A DNA stretch of 64,000 nt, taken from the NCBI GenBank assembly GCA_023105745.1, contig JALGQZ010000011.1, forward strand, positions 16,087,975 through 16,151,974. The letters run 5' to 3'. Origin of the DNA: Austropuccinia psidii. Lineage: Eukaryota > Basidiomycota > Pucciniomycetes > Pucciniales > Sphaerophragmiaceae. The notes beneath the pieces are model-generated. The model worked only from the letters and a program-made list of their open reading frames with translations, was not told where the DNA came from and did not search any database. The position numbers were made by a program, and so were the translations under genes. This document shows, piece by piece, positions 24,028 to 36,592 of this stretch. The number at the start of each line of letters is the position of its first letter. Within the stretch, counting starts at the first letter, position 1.

Positions 24028-25939
24028 TGTAAGATGTGACTATGAAACTGATGATAATATTACTATTAATCAACAGTACTATGTCTGTTCTTATGAAATA
24101 TAATAATAAAATATTATTATAACCACAATTAAATAATTAAATAATTATTTCTTTCACATGTTAAGCACTACTAGTGACTTTAACAGTAAGCAAGTAATTG
24201 TCTACAAGAATCAACTACAAGAAAAAAAACTTCTTTTATTAAAATAATAAAATTATTTTAATATATAATTATCTTTTGCAAGAATAATTATAAAGATAAT
24301 CCTTGAAGAAAACTATTACTAGAGAAAAACTTTAATAATTAAAGATAAATGACTCACTAATACTCCAAAGAACTTATTGATAGATAAAACTAGAGAAATT
24401 TGACATAGAATTGTGGATTTGAGAGATCAAAATGATTTATAGCAGGATTACAACAATATATAGTTGGATTCTATGATTTCACGTCCTTATGATTGATTCT
24501 GGAAGATTTAAAACACTTAAGAATAGTTCAACTAATACTTACTTGTTGGTAACAATGAGATAAAATGATAATAAGATGATGATGCGGAAAAAACAGCAAG
24601 AGGAGGCCTCTTTTAAGTCAACAACAGCTCACAGAGGCGTGCCATGGAGCAAACTAAAAAACCAGTGAGTGAGAAAGCATTAAACCCTTTTTGATTAGTA
24701 CTTACATCATCTGTTGTCATGTAAAATTGTCATAATTGCTTAATTGATGCTTTTATGTGACTACCAACCCCAATATGGTTAAGAATAAAAGGAGTAACAT
24801 TTGTAAATCTTCTTTTATTCCAAAGTAATCATTTATTTCCCAAAGTTATCAATGTTGTTGACAATTTCATCACAGGTTGTATTTACTGTGAATTTTTGAA
24901 GATTCAGTGTTTCACGTAGAATAATGTAAAATGGACTGTAAGTAAAACTTTTAATTTTACTAGTAAAACTGTAATTTTTTTTGGTTGTACCATAGATAAT
25001 ACAGTTCTCAATTGGTCCTGAAACCTTCAGAAAGATTCATCAAGATTTGTATTTTTAATTAATTTTTGAAGTTTTTACCTCATTTCTACGTAGAATTGCA
25101 AATATCAGTGTTTGACTGGTCGTTATGAGGTAAACCAATGGATACTAGTCCAAAAAGGGTTTTAATTACTCTTTTGGGGTTTATCCATGGAAATTCATTA
25201 GTAATTGACGTGGGTACAGGAGTGTAAGTAGCTTTTTACCTCCTTGGCACGTCAAAATAGCAGGTTATTTGCTATTTTCTGGTGTTTTACAGTAGTTGTA
25301 ACTTGGTAACCAAGTTCCCAAAGAGGTTTAGTTTACCAATTGGGTCAAGATCAGCCATGGAACCAAGCTTTGGAGCTATCCACGCCTCTGGGGCCTCAGA
25401 AGTTGGGTACCCTGGCTTTCTTTGATGTCTTTTGTCCCCCTTGCTTATTTTTCACGTAAAAATAGAAATTTAAGCTTAAAGTGAGATATCCCCTATGGGT
25501 GTGCCAAAAGTGCATGTAAGAATACCATAATATTAAGTGCTCAAAACATGTATAACACTATTCTTAGTGTATATGTGACATGTGATTTCTCACTTTCCCA
25601 TTATTTTGGCGTAAAATCAAGAAAAACAAAAATTTTCATGGATCTTTTATGTGGTATTAATGATGTGGTGTTGAAGTATTTTCCATATTACCACCTCAAG
25701 GAGTTAATTTGAGCTTATTCACTCTATTGAGCTACCCTAGGTGAATTTTTGTGTAGAATCCAAATCTGGCCTTAAATCCATGGATTTACTTACTCAATAA
25801 AAGGTTATTCATTTTTTCTGAAATCAAAAACGATGAATTTTGAATATATGCATGATTTATGAGTTATGTATAGTTCAACATTTCTTTTTAAGATAGTTGT
25901 GGCCTATTTGGGTATGTAGAATATACCTCAAGGCTCACA
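24028..25939 (-). repeat. 3' LTR of B
   Basis: Plus-strand TGTAAGATGTGACTATG to CAAGGCTCACA. Followed by the minus-strand polypurine tract GGTGGGAGGGAA at 25940-25951. Confidence 0.9.
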
Positions 25940-26078
25940 TTCCCTCCCACCAAAAATAAAATTGTACTACAATTTTATTAGTGATAAAAGAATAAGGCCT
26001 CAAAGGGGGTTAATGTCCACTGTCCAACCTCTTCACATTAGTCAGATCAAGTAATTTAAAGCACATTTATAGACATAT

Positions 26079-28499
26079 TCAGGCTTGTGGCCTTCTTTCA
26101 TGTCTAAATCTTCTTAAGAGTTTATCTGAGTCAGGTATTTCTGATTCTGCCATCCATTCATCTTCATGTACTAGATTTCTATATCTGACAAGATATTCTC
26201 TTTGATTTTTACCCCTAAGTCTCCTTTCTTTAATGACTTTCTTTATCTTTTTGTCTTCATTCTGTTCCACAGGTGGTACAGTTAAAGGAGTTGGGTTTCT
26301 TAAAGGACACAATTCTTTATCAGCTGGTTGATAAGGCTTTATCAAGCTGACTGGAAAGGTGGGGTGTTTATTTTCCAATTCACCACTCAATTCCACTTGA
26401 ACTGCATTGGTTCCATGTAAAGAAACAATAACAAAAGGTCCTACATAAGAATCTTTAAGTTTCTTTGGGCCTCTGATATCATTAAAATTCAAGGTTGAAA
26501 CTAAAACTAAGTCCCCTACTTTGAAGTCTGGTACTTTATGACTCTTGTCCCACTTCTGTTTTGCATAATTAAAAGCATCATCCATACTTTGTTTTGCATG
26601 AAGTCTTACTTTATCAAGCATTATTTTGAAGCTGGAAGCTGTAGGATGAATGTCAATCAAGTCTTTTCTCAGTGTGTCTGTTGGGAGTCTTGGATTCCAT
26701 CCTTTCTCTAACATAGCAGGAGTTTGCCCTGTGGAAGAATGGACTGATGTCTTATATGCCAATTCTAATGCAGGTATCAGAGTGCACCAGTCATGGGTAA
26801 AGCCATCTGAGTCTTTGAATTCTAATCCATAAGCACAAAATCTCCTGATCATGTCCTCCAAAGTTTGAATCATCCTCTCTGCTAGCCCATCTGTCTGAGG
26901 GTGATATGCTCTAGAGAATGATAACTTAGTCCCAAACAATCTATGAAGATTGGTCCAAAGTGCAGATTTGAATTTAGGATCTCTGTCACTTATGATATTC
27001 TTAAATAATCCTGTATGAGAAATAACTTTACTCCATAAAAGAAGAGCTGTATCCATAGCAGTGTCATCTTTATGACATGGTAAGAATATGGGAGTTTTGC
27101 TATATCTGTCTACTATGACTAAACAAGCATTATAACTTCTGTCACCACTTGGAGGAAGTGCTGTGACCCAATCCATGTGAACAACTTCCCATGGGGATTT
27201 TGGTTCTTGAATATGGATCATAAGTCCAAATTTCTTGCCTGTACTGCTGTTTGCTTTTTGGCATCTGTCCCAGGTATGGCAATATTCAATGGTTTCTTTT
27301 CTCCAAGATGGCCACCATGCACAGTTCTTCACTTTTTCAAGTGTTCTGTCTTCTGACAGGTGTCCAGAGTAGATACTCTCATGACATTCATGAAGAATGG
27401 TATTGATAAGTAATCTACTGCACAATGTCATAACACAAGAATGTTTTGTTCTGTGGTAAATGATCCCATCAAACAAGTGAAATCTTCCTTCAGAATAGGA
27501 ATTTTTCCAAACTTCATCAAGTGCATTAACTAAAGATGTGTCCTTGCAGTGTTTATCTAATAAAGAATTCAAGATATGGCAATTCTTGTCTTGTTTATAA
27601 GATTCTCTGACCTCCTCAAAGAACTCAGTCCCAATATCAGTTATGTCAATTCCTCCAATTGGAATCTGTGGTTCAGCTTCCAAAGGTACATAAGCTGGGT
27701 TATCAGGAGTGTTGGCTAAAGCCCATCTACTAAGTCCATCAGCATTCTTGTGAATGTTTCCTGCTTTATGAACTATAGTCATGTTTCCTCTATATTCTTG
27801 AATAGCTATTTGCCATCTCAACATATGTCTGTTGGGAGTTTTCATGTTAAGAAGTGATTTTACTGCATTACAGTCAGTTATCACTTCAAAAACACTGCCA
27901 TCAAGGTAATAGTGTAATTTCTCAAGTGCCCATACCAAACATAAGCACTCCATTTGGCTTGCACCATATCTGGCTTCTGTTGGTTTGATTTGTCTTGAGA
28001 TATAACAAACTGGTCCTTCTGTAGGTTTGTCATTAATAATTTGGACTTGATGTAGGGCTGCCCCTAATCCATCTCCACATGCATCAATGTACAACTTAAA
28101 AGGAATATCCCAGTCAGGCATGAGGAGTAAAGGTGCTTCTGTAAGGGCTTTCTTTATTTCCTCATAAGCTTCAATTCTCTCCTGTGTCATCTCAAATACA
28201 GTCTGTTGATCACAGATTCTATAGAGTGATTTGGCTAGAATTGCAAAGTTTTTTAAATGTTGCCTATAGTAACTAGCAAATCCAAAAAAAGACATCATTT
28301 CCTTCTTATTCTGGGGTATTGGCTTAAGTAGCACTGCTGCCACTTTATTCTTGTCAATACCCAAGCTCAAACCAGAAACAACATGTCCTAATGGTTTAAG
28401 TTCTTCAAAACCAAAGTTGCATTTCTTAAGTGAAATTTTCATATTCACTTCTGCAACTTTGTGGAGTATTTTTGCAAGTCTTTCAAGGTGAAAGACCAT
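26079..28499 (-). pseudogene. B pol, second half: RT thumb, RNase H, integrase, chromodomain
   Basis: Open for 806 codons. In order it holds the RT connection ([20 protein letters not shown]), RNase H ([40 protein letters not shown]), the integrase HHCC domain ([12 protein letters not shown], then CDRCQKA-like WDRCQKA with one cysteine changed to tryptophan), and the DDE core ([32 protein letters not shown]). It ends with the [13 protein letters not shown] module and a chromodomain ending [11 protein letters not shown]. The apparent start at 28499 is not a real start: it is the resumption of gag-pol after a frameshift near 28495, since the frame at 28445-31522 carries the preceding YIDD box. 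Confidence 0.9.
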
Positions 28500-31400
28500 G
28501 AGTCAGAACATATGATAATATCATCAATATAAATGATAAGCCATCCTTCAGACAATTCTGTGGGGAAGATGGTATTCATCATTCTTTGATAATGAGATGG
28601 AGCATTTTTAATGCCAAATGGAATTCTAAGATACTCAAAAATACCACAGTGAGTGATAATTTCAAGTAATTTCTTAGCTTTAGGCGTCAAAACATTCTGA
28701 TGGAAACCTTTTGATGCATCCATTGATGTTATATACTTGGCTTTAGATAATTGAGTCAAGGTTTCTTGGATTCTAGGGATTGGATACCTATCTGGAACTG
28801 TGTAGGTATTCAAAGCTCTAAAATCTCCAACCATTCTTGACTTATCATTATGCCAAGCAATGATAACAGGTGTTGTCACTTCATCCTCCTCATTATGGCC
28901 TACTTTCCTTAGTACACCAAGTTGAATTAACTCTTGGATATGTTTCTCCAAGGCTTCTCTACTTCTGGGACTGGCTGGATAAGCTGGTCTTCTAAGTACT
29001 GGGGGATATGGTCTGTCAATACTAAGAGTAATATCAACTTCATGTCCTCTTATAGCACCTAATGGTTCATTATCAGAGGCAAATGCAGTATTGTACATGT
29101 ATAACACATAAATAAGTTCATTCTTCATTTGTGGTGACAATGATGGATTAATTTGTGCTTCAACAAGTTGTGTGGACACAAATTCTTCTTTATAAGTATC
29201 TTTCTCAGAAGATACTACTGATATTTGCTTTGACATATTGGAGAAGGCAAATTTCTGTCTTTTGTTATCCCCAATTGTGAAATATCTGTCTTTATGGTTA
29301 TTGATGTCAATACCATAAATACTTAGGTAATCATTTCCAAGAATGATATGTTGAGATGTGCAGTTGTCCATTAATACAGCCTCAGCTTTCATTCTTATAC
29401 TTCCTGTAGGATGGGGAAATACAAGAGTAGTGTCTAGTATACCCAAAGGGTACATATTGGTACTGGCACTACTAAATTGTATACCTTCTATTGGTAATAG
29501 ATGGTTTTTCCATTCAGGAAGTATAGCTTGGAGATAATCTTTGCCTACACAAGTGCAAAATGCTCCTGTATCCAAATTGACTTTGGCTTCAACATTATTC
29601 ATCAGAATTGATGTGATACAAGATGCTCCAGAAGTATAACCTTTTCCTTTAGCAGATTTGGGTTTACACATTCTGGCATCCTGAACATTAATAAGGTTGT
29701 AGCAATCTTCACTATACTGTGGCAAGTGGGTATGGACTTCAGTGACTTCAAAGAAAGCTGTGATGTTTTCAATGGGATAGTCCTCCACTGGTGTATCTTC
29801 AGAGATTGCAGAATCTTGATCAGATTCTCCCTTCTCTTCGGTACATTGAACTTCTTCAATGACTTGAACTTCATTGATTTTTGCCTTTTTGGTGCAAGTG
29901 TTGGCTAAATGTGAAGTGCTTCCACATTTATGACACTTTAAGACAGGTTTTTCTGGTCTTTTGTCCTCTCTGTGAATCTTGGAGGTCATCTTGGATTCTG
30001 CTGGGATTTTAGACCAAGTTTTACCAATTCTTGTTCTGGCAATGATATCTTCCATAGCATTAATGTAGTCTTCTGTTGTACAGGGTTCTACACATCTGCT
30101 TTTGATAGCATGTTCTAATTCTCCTCCACACTTTCTTAATATTTTCATATTAATCATAGTGTCAGACATATCTGGTTGTAAAGCAGATAATCTGTCTTCT
30201 TTTTTGAAGAACCAAGTAAGTGGTTTATCTTTCTCTGAGTTAAAAATGGCACTCTCAAAGGCATTTTCTATCTTAAACCTCCAAGAATTGTTGGCCCATT
30301 TGATGATCACTTCAGATTTCCACCAAGACCAATCATGTTTACCATGATCAATCCTCATTTTGTAATACCATTTCTTTGCAGTTCTGGTAAACAGACAATG
30401 TAATTTTCCCACTATGATGTCATCAGGTATATTAAAGTCTTCTTGCAACATATCAATAGTCCTGATGAATTCAATATGGTTGTATTCTCCTTCACCAGAG
30501 AATGTTGGCCATTCTTCTATTTTGGGAATATCTCTTGCAGAGTAGGCATTTTCTCCCAAGAATGGGGTGAGACTTTCTTTAACAGAAAGTTTCTCTTCAG
30601 TTAAAGGTGTATAATGTCTTGGCATATGTGGTTCATGATTCTTATGAATTTGTTCCACACTTGCAATTATTTCATTCTTCAACTTCTGCCTTTCACTTTC
30701 ACTTTTTGCTAAGTGTATAGCAAATTGATTGGTATTCTCAACTATCTTCAAGACATGTTCTTGCAGAGTCTTAAGTTGATCATTCATTTTAAAAATGGAA
30801 AGATCTTCCATCTCCTCATGCTGAACTTGGCACATGTTTTCAATTCTTATGCAATAATTGGTAATTGAGTTAAGTTTGGCATTTGTCACTTGGTGCAATT
30901 CAATGTATTTCTTGTCATTTTTCTTTAATTCAACTATATCTGATGCAATTTTAGTTAACTTGCCATCAAGTTTACCAATTTCTACATTAATACTAGTCTG
31001 TACACCAATTATTTCCGTGGAAACTTTCTGTTTATCCTTTTCTGCTCTTTGGCTGTAAATTCCATCAGAGTCCTGGCCATATTGAAGACACTGTCCACGG
31101 CTGAAGGCTCCAATTTGGGGATCCTGTACCCTTGTGGGTAAGGTCTGTGCCAATTGGCTTTGCCTTTTCCTTTGCCTTGATGGTTCTTGGGACCTTTCTG
31201 CTTCTTCTGACATCCCTTGGGCTTGTCCTTGGACACTTCTGGATCTGGTTTGGAGCTGGTGGACGCCACTGGTGCCTCTGTCTCCAAAGCTGGAGTCATT
31301 TCCAACTCTTTCTTCTGGTCTATGGATAAAAGACTTTGGTTCTTCAACCAGTTCTTTATCTTTTTGACCTTGTCTTTGCAAGACAGGGGGCTCCAACCTC

Positions 31401-31522
31401 CTAAGAGTTCTATGGTCTTCTCCTGACCCAGAAAGCTCTTGATGTGTAAGTAGGAGTTCATGGCCCCCTGCCAAAGGCTTGGGCAGATTTCCCATTCTTC
31501 CTCCTTGGCTTCTCTGAACCAA
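28445..31522 (-). pseudogene. B gag, protease and first half of reverse transcriptase
   Basis: Open for 1025 codons. The first 170 or so residues overlap the GW-motif frame (31009-31593) and are not conserved with E, so they may not be a true protein. Then come a helical gag N-part, the gag core (FSGEGEYNHIEFIRTIDML, WYYKMRIDHGKHDWSWWKS), a CCHC knuckle (CHKCGSTSHLANTC, near 29890-29940), the protease site LDTGAFC (near 29555) and RT motifs ([35 protein letters not shown] at 28519-28530). A single-base-type frameshift near 28495 ends it (the thumb starts WSFTLKDLQ instead of HLERL). The start at 31522 is a reading-frame artefact. Confidence 0.9.
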
Positions 31523-31593
31523 TTTTTATACTGGCATTGATATATTTCTATTGCTGCCACTTGGAAATGGTTCAGCCCTGGAAATGATATCAT
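31009..31593 (-). CDS. B overlapping upstream frame (ORF1) with conserved GW-P motif
   Basis: A frame of 194 codons lying one base ahead of gag-pol and overlapping it. It aligns along its length with the equivalent frame of E (48599-49093): GLNHFQVAAIEIYQCQYK against [18 protein letters not shown], a GGWSPLS motif against NGWNPLS, PVASTS, and an end YRIPKLEPSAVDSVFNMART against [20 protein letters not shown]. It ends FPRK-stop; E ends FPKK-stop. The co-spanning gag-pol-frame peptide is much less alike, so this frame carries the constraint. Function unknown; it is probably an N-terminal gag domain reached by a frame change. No known family was recognised. Confidence 0.65.
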   Translation of the reverse strand: MISFPGLNHFQVAAIEIYQCQYKNWFREAKEEEWEICPSLWQGAMNSYLHIKSFLGQEKTIELLGGWSPLSCKDKVKKIKNWLKNQSLLSIDQKKELEMTPALETEAPVASTSSKPDPEVSKDKPKGCQKKQKGPKNHQGKGKGKANWHRPYPQGYRIPKLEPSAVDSVFNMARTLMEFTAKEQKRINRKFPRK

Positions 31594-31786
31594 GAATTAG
31601 TTCAGGCTCAGAATTCACGTCAAAATCTGTTGGTACAGACCTTGGGGAATGGGGGGCAACTCTGGAATCCTCCAGATGTGTCTTTCTTGTGGAAGATTTG
31701 GCACTTCTGGATTTGGTCTTGCCTCTTCCTTGTCCACATCCATCTGGTTGTACTGAATAGTTGCTTCCATTTCTAGTATGCACCAT
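31526..31786 (-). CDS. B leader frame (ORF0), N-terminus of gag
   Basis: 86 codons starting at a true ATG (31784-31786). The start HTRNGSNYSVQPDG aligns with [13 protein letters not shown] of E (start 49292), and SEPEL is shared. In B it stops with PV-stop just where the overlapping frame becomes conserved, so translation of the full gag would need a shift into ORF1 within 31526-31593. In E the same frame runs on without a stop. Confidence 0.6.
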   Translation of the reverse strand: MVHTRNGSNYSVQPDGCGQGRGKTKSRSAKSSTRKTHLEDSRVAPHSPRSVPTDFDVNSEPELIHDIISRAEPFPSGSNRNISMPV

Positions 31787-32382
31787 TTTTACGTCAATTT
31801 AAGGATAAAGAGTAAATTTAAAGATAAAAACACACCTTTTGGTGGTAATTTATTCTTTTGAGTTAAATAAGGTGCCTCTTTTAGCAATTTGCACCTCAAT
31901 GCTTTCTTCAGATTCTGCTTCTGAAGATTCGAGACTAGTGATGTATCTTTTACTGAGTCTGTTGCCAGCTGCACAGTATTTGATTAAAGACACTTAAAGA
32001 AAAAATATGATAAAAGAAATTATTTTTTATGATTTAAGATATTTTTAAAAGATTTTTTATAAGTTTTATTATTTTTTGATATTAAAAAAAATATTCTTTT
32101 TAAAGAAAAAGGTATCGAAATTTAAGAATCTGAATAAAAAATCAAGTCAGAGTAACTCAAGGAATAATTTTATAAGTTTTTGGCTGTGAAAAAGCCATGT
32201 GTAAAAACAGTACAAAATTAAACCAAATTCCTCAATGAAATAAGATTTTAAGACAATTTCAAAAATAAAAATAATTTTTTCTTTAAATTGAAGAAAAAAA
32301 ATGTTAAATTAATATATTTTAAAACTTAAAAATATATTAATTAAGGGTACAAGGTTCCAAAAAACACGGCCAGGCCCCCAAA
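31787..32382 (-). other. B 5' leader with primer-binding block
   Basis: AT-rich leader between the 5' LTR and the first ATG. Bases 32365-32382 carry the primer-site block (minus TTTGGGGGCCTGGCCGTG), identical to that of E. A short frame at 31789-31974 has no recognisable homologue. Confidence 0.7.
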
Positions 32383-34295
32383 TGTAAGATGTGACTATGA
32401 AACTGATCATAATATTACTATTAATCAACAGTACTATGTCTGTTCTTATGAAATATAATAATAAAATATTATTATAACCACAATTAAATAATTAAATAAT
32501 TATTTCTTTCACATTTTAAGCACTACTAGTGATTTTAACAGTGAGCAAGTAATTGTCTACAAGAATCAATTACAAGAAGAAAAAACTTCTTTTATTAAAA
32601 TAATAAAATTATTTTAATATATAATTATCTTTTGCAAGAATAATTATAAAGATAATCCTTGAAGAAAACTATTAGTAAAGAAAAACTTTAAGAATTACAG
32701 ATAAATGACTCACTAATACTCCAAAGAACTTATTGATAGATAAAAGTAGAGAAATTTGACGTAGAATTGTGGATTTGAGAGATCAAAATGATTTATAGCA
32801 GGATTACAACAATATATAGTTGGATTCTATGATTTCACGTCCTTATGATTGATTCTGAAAGATTTAAAACACTTAAGAATAGCTTAACTAATACTTACTT
32901 GTTGGTAACAATGATATAAAATGATAATAAGATGATGATGCGGAAAAAACAGCAAGAGGAGGCCTCTTTTAAGTCAACAACAGCTCACAGAGGCGTGCCA
33001 TGAAGCAAACTGAAAAACCAGTGAGTGAGAAAGCATTAAACCCTTTTTGATTAGTACTTACATCATCTGTTGTCATGTAAAATTGTCATAATTGCTTAAT
33101 TGATGCTTTTACGTGACTACCAACCCCAATATGGTTAAGAATAAAAGGAGTAACATTTGTAAATCTTCTTTTATTCCAAAGTAATCATTTATTTCCCAAA
33201 GTTATCAAAGTTGTTGACAATTTCATCACAGGTTGTATTTACTGTGAATTTTTGAAGATTCAGTGTTTCACGTAGAATAACGTAAAATGGACTGTAAGTG
33301 AAACTTTTAATTTTACTAGTAAAACTGTAATTTTTTTTGGTTGTACCATAGATAATACAGTTCTCAATTGGTCCTGAAACCTTCAGAAAGATTCATTAAG
33401 ATTTGTATTTTTAATGAATTTTTGAAGTTTTTACCTCATTTCTACGTAGAATTGCAAATATCAGTGTTTGACTGGTTGTTATGAGGTAAATCAATGGATA
33501 CTAGTCCAAAAAGGGTTTTAATTACTCTTTTGGGGTTTATTCATGGAAATTCATTAGTAATTGACATGGTTACAGGAGTGTAAGTAGCTTTTTACCTCCT
33601 TGGCACATCAAAATAGCAGGTTATTTGCTATTTTCTGGTGTTTTACAGTAGTTGTAACTTGGTAACCCAGTTCCCAAAGAGGTTTAGTTTAACAATTGGG
33701 TCAAGATAAGCCATGAAACCAAGCTTTGGAGCTATCCACGCCTCTGGGGCCTCAGAATTTGGGTACCCTGGCTCTCTTTGATGTCTTTTGTCCCCCTTGC
33801 TTATTTTTCACATAAAAATAGAAATTTAAGCTTCAAGTGAGATATCCACTATGGGTGTACCAAAAGTGCATGTAATAATACGATAATATTAAGTGCTCAA
33901 AACATGTATAACACTATTCTTAATGTATATGTAACATGGGATTTCTCACTTTCCCATTATTTTGGCGTAAAATCAAGAAAAACAAAAGTTTTCACGGATC
34001 TTTTATGTGGTATTAATGATGTGGTGTTGAAGTATTTTCCATATTACCACCTCAAGGAGTTAATTTGAGCTTATTCACTCTATGGAGCTACCCTAGGTGA
34101 ATTTTTGTGTAGAATCCAAATCTGGCCTTAAATCCATGGATTTACTTACTTGATAAAAAGTTATTCATTTTTTCTGAAATCAAAAATGATGAATTTTGAA
34201 TATATGCATGATTTATGAGTTATGTATAATCCAAAATTTCTTTTTAAGATAATTGTGGCCTATTTGGGTATGTAAAATATACCTCAAGGCTCACA
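32383..34295 (-). repeat. 5' LTR of B
   Basis: About 1913 bp with the same ends as the left LTR (TGTAAGATGTGAC to GGCTCACA) and only scattered differences from it. Followed by duplication TTCAT at 34296-34300. Confidence 0.9.
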
Positions 34296-34300
34296 TTCAT

Positions 34301-34353
34301 AGCACTGCTGATTAATAGTAATATTATTAACAGTTTCATAGACACATCTTACA
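34301..34353 (+). repeat. Solo LTR S1, right part
   Basis: The last 53 bp of the plus-oriented LTR (ending GACACATCTTACA), separated from 22192-24027 by element B. Followed by the CTAAC duplication at 34354-34358, after which the pol of C resumes. Confidence 0.85.
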
Positions 34354-35063
34354 CTAACAGCAAACGTTGGATGTTTATTTTCCAATTCTCTGGATAGTTC
34401 TACTTGTACTTCATTTGTCCAATGAAGGGCTTTAATAATAAATGTTCCTGAAAAGGAATCTTTCAATTTCTTTGGGCCTTTAATATTATTAAAGCTCAAG
34501 GTTGAAACTAGTATTAAGTCCCCTACTTTGAATTCTGGGGTTTTATGACTTTTATCCCACTTTTGCTTAGAATATTCAAAGGCATAAGTCATGCTTTGAC
34601 TTGCATGATGCCTTACTTTATCAAGAAGTAGTTTTAAGCTTGATGCAGTTGGATGAATATCACCCAAGTCCTTTTGCAAAGTATTGACTGGAAGTTTAGA
34701 ATTCCATCCTTTTTCCAACATTGGAGGAGTTTTGCCTGTTGAAGCATGGATGGAAGTCTTGTAGGCTAATTCCAATGCTTGTATAAGTGTACACCAATCA
34801 TCGGTCAAGCCATCAGAATCTTTAAACTCCAGGCCATGAGCACAAAATCTTCTGATCATTTCTTCAAGGGTCTGAATCATTCTTTCTGCCAATCCATCAG
34901 CTTGTGGATGGTATGCTGTTGAGAATGATAGTTTTGTACCCAAAAGCCTATGTAAGTTTTTCCTTAAGGCTGATGTAAACTTTGGGTCTCTATTGTTAAT
35001 GATATTCTTAAAGAGACCAGTATGAGATATAACTCTATTCCAAATCAGCAGAGCTGTATCCAT
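34354..35063 (-). pseudogene. Element C integrase core and C-terminal domain, broken
   Basis: Open frame with the second integrase aspartate region (INNRDPKFTSA, where B and E have ISDRDPKF) and the HPQADGLAERM glutamate motif, followed by the C-terminal module (KVGDLILVSTLSFNNIKGPKKL, SFSGTF). S1 interrupts it at the HPTFAV position. The D-to-N change in the RDP motif neighbourhood plus upstream stops show an inactive copy. Confidence 0.85.
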
Positions 35064-36592
35064 AGCTTTGTCATCTTTGTTACATGGTAAAAATATTGGT
35101 GTTTTGCTATATCTTTATACAAGAAGAAGACCTGAATTATAACTCTTCTCACCACCAGGTGGTAAGGCAGTTGCCCAATTAATATGAACCACTTCCCATG
35201 GGGTACTTGGTTCTTTGATATGAATCATTAAACCAAATCTTTTACCAGTAGCTTTATTGGCTTTCTGGCATCTGTCACAACTATGACAGTACTCAATTTC
35301 ATCTTTTCTCCAAGATTGCCACCAAGCGCATGTCTTGATTCTTTTCATTGTTCTGTCGTCAGACAGATGTACAGAATAAATGTTATCATGGCACTCTAGT
35401 AATAGTGTATTAATCAACATTCTACTACATAAGACCATGACATGTGTGTATTTAGATCTATGATATAAAATACCATCAAAGAAATGGAATCTTCCATTGT
35501 CATATGATGTTTTCCATATATCATCTAAGGAATTAGCCAAAGCTGTATCTTAGCAATCTTTGTCAAGTAGAGAAGTAAGAATATTACAATTCATATCCTT
35601 CTTGTAGCTTTCTCTAACTTCCTCAAAGAACTCTGTTCTAACATCTGTGATGTTAATCCCTTCAATTGGAATTTGAGTTTCTGAAGTTGTAGGAATATAG
35701 GAAGGGCTATCAGATGTATTTGTCAATGCCCATCTACTTAAGACATCAGCATTCTGATTAATCTTTCCAGATTTATGTACTAGGGCCATATTGCCTCTAT
35801 ACCCCTGTATAGCAATTTTTGATCTTAACATGTTTCTATTTGGAGTTTTCATGTTAAGAAGTGATTTTACTTCATTACAATAAGTAATTACTTCAAACAC
35901 ACTTCAATAAAGATAGTAATGAAGTTTTTCCATGGCCCTTACAAGGCAAAGGCACTCCATTTGGCTTGCTCCCTATCTAGCCTCTGTAGGTTTAATCTGT
36001 CTTGAAATAAAACAGACTGGACCTTCATAAGGTTTGTCATTGACAATTTCAACTTGATGAAGAGCTTCACCTAGAACATCACCACATGCATCAATATATA
36101 GCTTGAAAGGAAGTTTCCAGTCTGGCATTAATAATAATGGTGCATTGGATCAGGAATACTTGATCTTATCATATGCTTTAATCCTTACTTGTGTCATTTC
36201 AAAGATGGTTTCTTGATCACAAATCCCGTACAATGATTTTGCATGGATTGCAAAATCTTTAAGATGTTTCCTGTAGAAACTGGCAAATCGTAGAAAGGAC
36301 ATAATTTCTTTTTTGTTCTGGAGAATTTGTTTCAGTAAGACTCCAGCCAATTTGTTCTTATCAACACCAAGGCTTAATCCTGAACTATGTGTCCCAGAGC
36401 TTTTAGCTCATGAAATCTCAGATTATATTTCTTGAGAGATATTTTCATGTTCACTTGAAGAATTTTTTTAAGTACTAATGAAAGTCTCTCTAAGTGCAAT
36501 TTCCAGGTTTCTGAACAAATAATGATGTCATCAATATAGATGATTTACCATTCCTCTGATTATTCATGTGGGAAAATGGAATTCATCATCCT
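35064..36592 (-). pseudogene. Element C RNase H and integrase N-terminal part, broken
   Basis: Three open pieces are separated by stops or shifts. Bases 35115-35540 hold the integrase HHCC region, LLECHDNIYSVH and [12 protein letters not shown]. Bases 35550-35900 hold the RNase H end, [19 protein letters not shown] and NADVLSRW. Bases 36150-36350 hold the RT thumb/connection, IMSFLRFASFYRKHLKDF. The YIDD catalytic box is still visible at about 36522-36533, but stops lie on both sides. Confidence 0.8.

Larger units (their letters stand above)
24028..34295 (-). mobile_element. Retrotransposon B, nearly complete Ty3-type chromodomain element
   Basis: About 10.27 kb bounded by two LTRs (1912 and 1913 bp) and the duplication TTCAT. 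It contains a polypurine tract (25940-25951), gag-pol (26079-31786) and a primer-site block (32365-32382). The LTR pair shows scattered mismatches, clearly more than the pair of E, so B is older than E. Coding is broken by a frameshift in reverse transcriptase and by a stop in the leader frame. It lies inside solo LTR S1, which lies inside C. Confidence 0.9.
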
